A DNA stretch of 64,000 nt, from assembly GCF_022530855.2 (NCBI RefSeq), contig NZ_CP099567.1, positions 744,001 to 808,000 on the forward strand, written 5' to 3'. The translations under genes were made by a program, and so were the position numbers. Shown one piece after another: positions 63,793 to 64,000 of this stretch; the stretch's first letter is position 1; every line of letters begins with the position of its first letter. The notes below the pieces were generated by a model. It searched no databases. It had not been told where the DNA came from and worked only from the letters and a program-made list of their open reading frames with translations. This DNA comes from Candidatus Vondammii sp. HM_W22. GTDB lineage: Bacteria > Pseudomonadota > Gammaproteobacteria > Chromatiales > Chromatiaceae.

Positions 63793-63948
63793 ATGGCAAC
63801 TCGTAGTGAGCGTTTTGTAAAATGGTTCTTGGATAATAACCAATCCCTTGTTGAATTGGCGGACTTTGAGAAAAAAGTAAAAGGTCGCCGTATGCCTAGT
63901 GAAATGAACAGCGAATGGCAGAACCTTAGCCAGCAACTGTTTAACTGA
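63793..63948 (+). other. short frame after the nuclease remnant
   Basis: A 51-residue frame, MATRSERFVKWFLDNNQSLV then DFEKKVKGRRMPSEMNSEWQ and NLSQQLFN, ends at 63948. It may be the C-terminal tail of the same nuclease in a shifted frame or the beginning of another truncated gene. No ribosome site is evident. The window ends 52 bases later with nothing further visible. Confidence 0.35.
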
Positions 63949-64000
63949 TAATTTCCACACAGCGAATCAAATCTAAACAGTTTGGTTGTTATGTCGCTGT

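Overview
The window is a bacterial chromosome segment of the gammaproteobacterial type. The isc gene order (iscR-iscS-iscU-iscA-hscB-hscA-fdx-iscX), the run rlmN-pilW-rodZ-hisS-yfgM-bamB-der, xseA next to guaB-guaA-tadA-mltF, and the protein sequences all fit a gammaproteobacterium. The combination of intact housekeeping genes with very many broken insertion sequences suggests a Chromatiales-like lineage with a history of IS expansion, such as a symbiont or recent niche-switcher. That lineage and lifestyle are inference only.

Layout. 1-1340: a patchwork of IS4, IS256 and ISL3 remnants, then a possible structured RNA. 1.6-4.4 kb: ogt-xerD-yajQ-dsbC, closed by a strong terminator. 4.6-5.9 kb: two small accessory genes, both frame-disrupted: a LysE/RhtB exporter carrying a 7-bp tandem repeat in its coding start, and a PIN-like protein broken at an A7 tract. 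6.0-8.6 kb: mutS (minus). 8.6-10.8 kb: integrase, IS21, IS30, ISL3 (as a palindromic derivative) and IS5 remnants. 11.1-12.7 kb: suhB and trmJ, divergent.

13.2-19.6 kb: an SpvB/YD-repeat (Rhs-type) polymorphic toxin locus with a candidate immunity gene. It also holds a MITE-like element, a 6-bp tandem repeat and a broken membrane-anchored small protein. It sits between trmJ and cysE, which are commonly near each other in related genomes. 19.8-30.5 kb: cysE, the complete isc operon, a DUF1015 protein and relA. 30.7-38.7 kb: ndk-rlmN-pilW-rodZ-hisS-yfgM-bamB-der. ispG, usually between rodZ and hisS, is absent here. 38.9-43.7 kb: IS5 and IS256 elements, one nested in another. 44.0-46.5 kb: a Bcr/CflA efflux pump and xseA (minus). 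46.9-50.4 kb: IS21, IS256 and IS110 remnants. 50.9-56.0 kb: guaB-guaA-tadA and mltF. 56.0-61.6 kb: more IS256, ISL3, IS5 and IS4, with two related IS256 copies in inverted orientation around a small basic-protein gene. 61.7-64.0 kb: remains of a defence-like islet (OLD-type ATPase and a Bpu10I-like nuclease) split by an IS3 element.

Functionally the intact core covers Fe-S cluster assembly, cysteine synthesis, DNA repair and recombination, tRNA/rRNA modification, GTP/(p)ppGpp metabolism and envelope biogenesis. Nearly all frame disruptions lie in accessory or mobile genes. I see no CRISPR array and no tRNA or rRNA gene. The best candidates for something unusual are the heptamer tract inside the exporter gene and the Rhs locus with its repeats.
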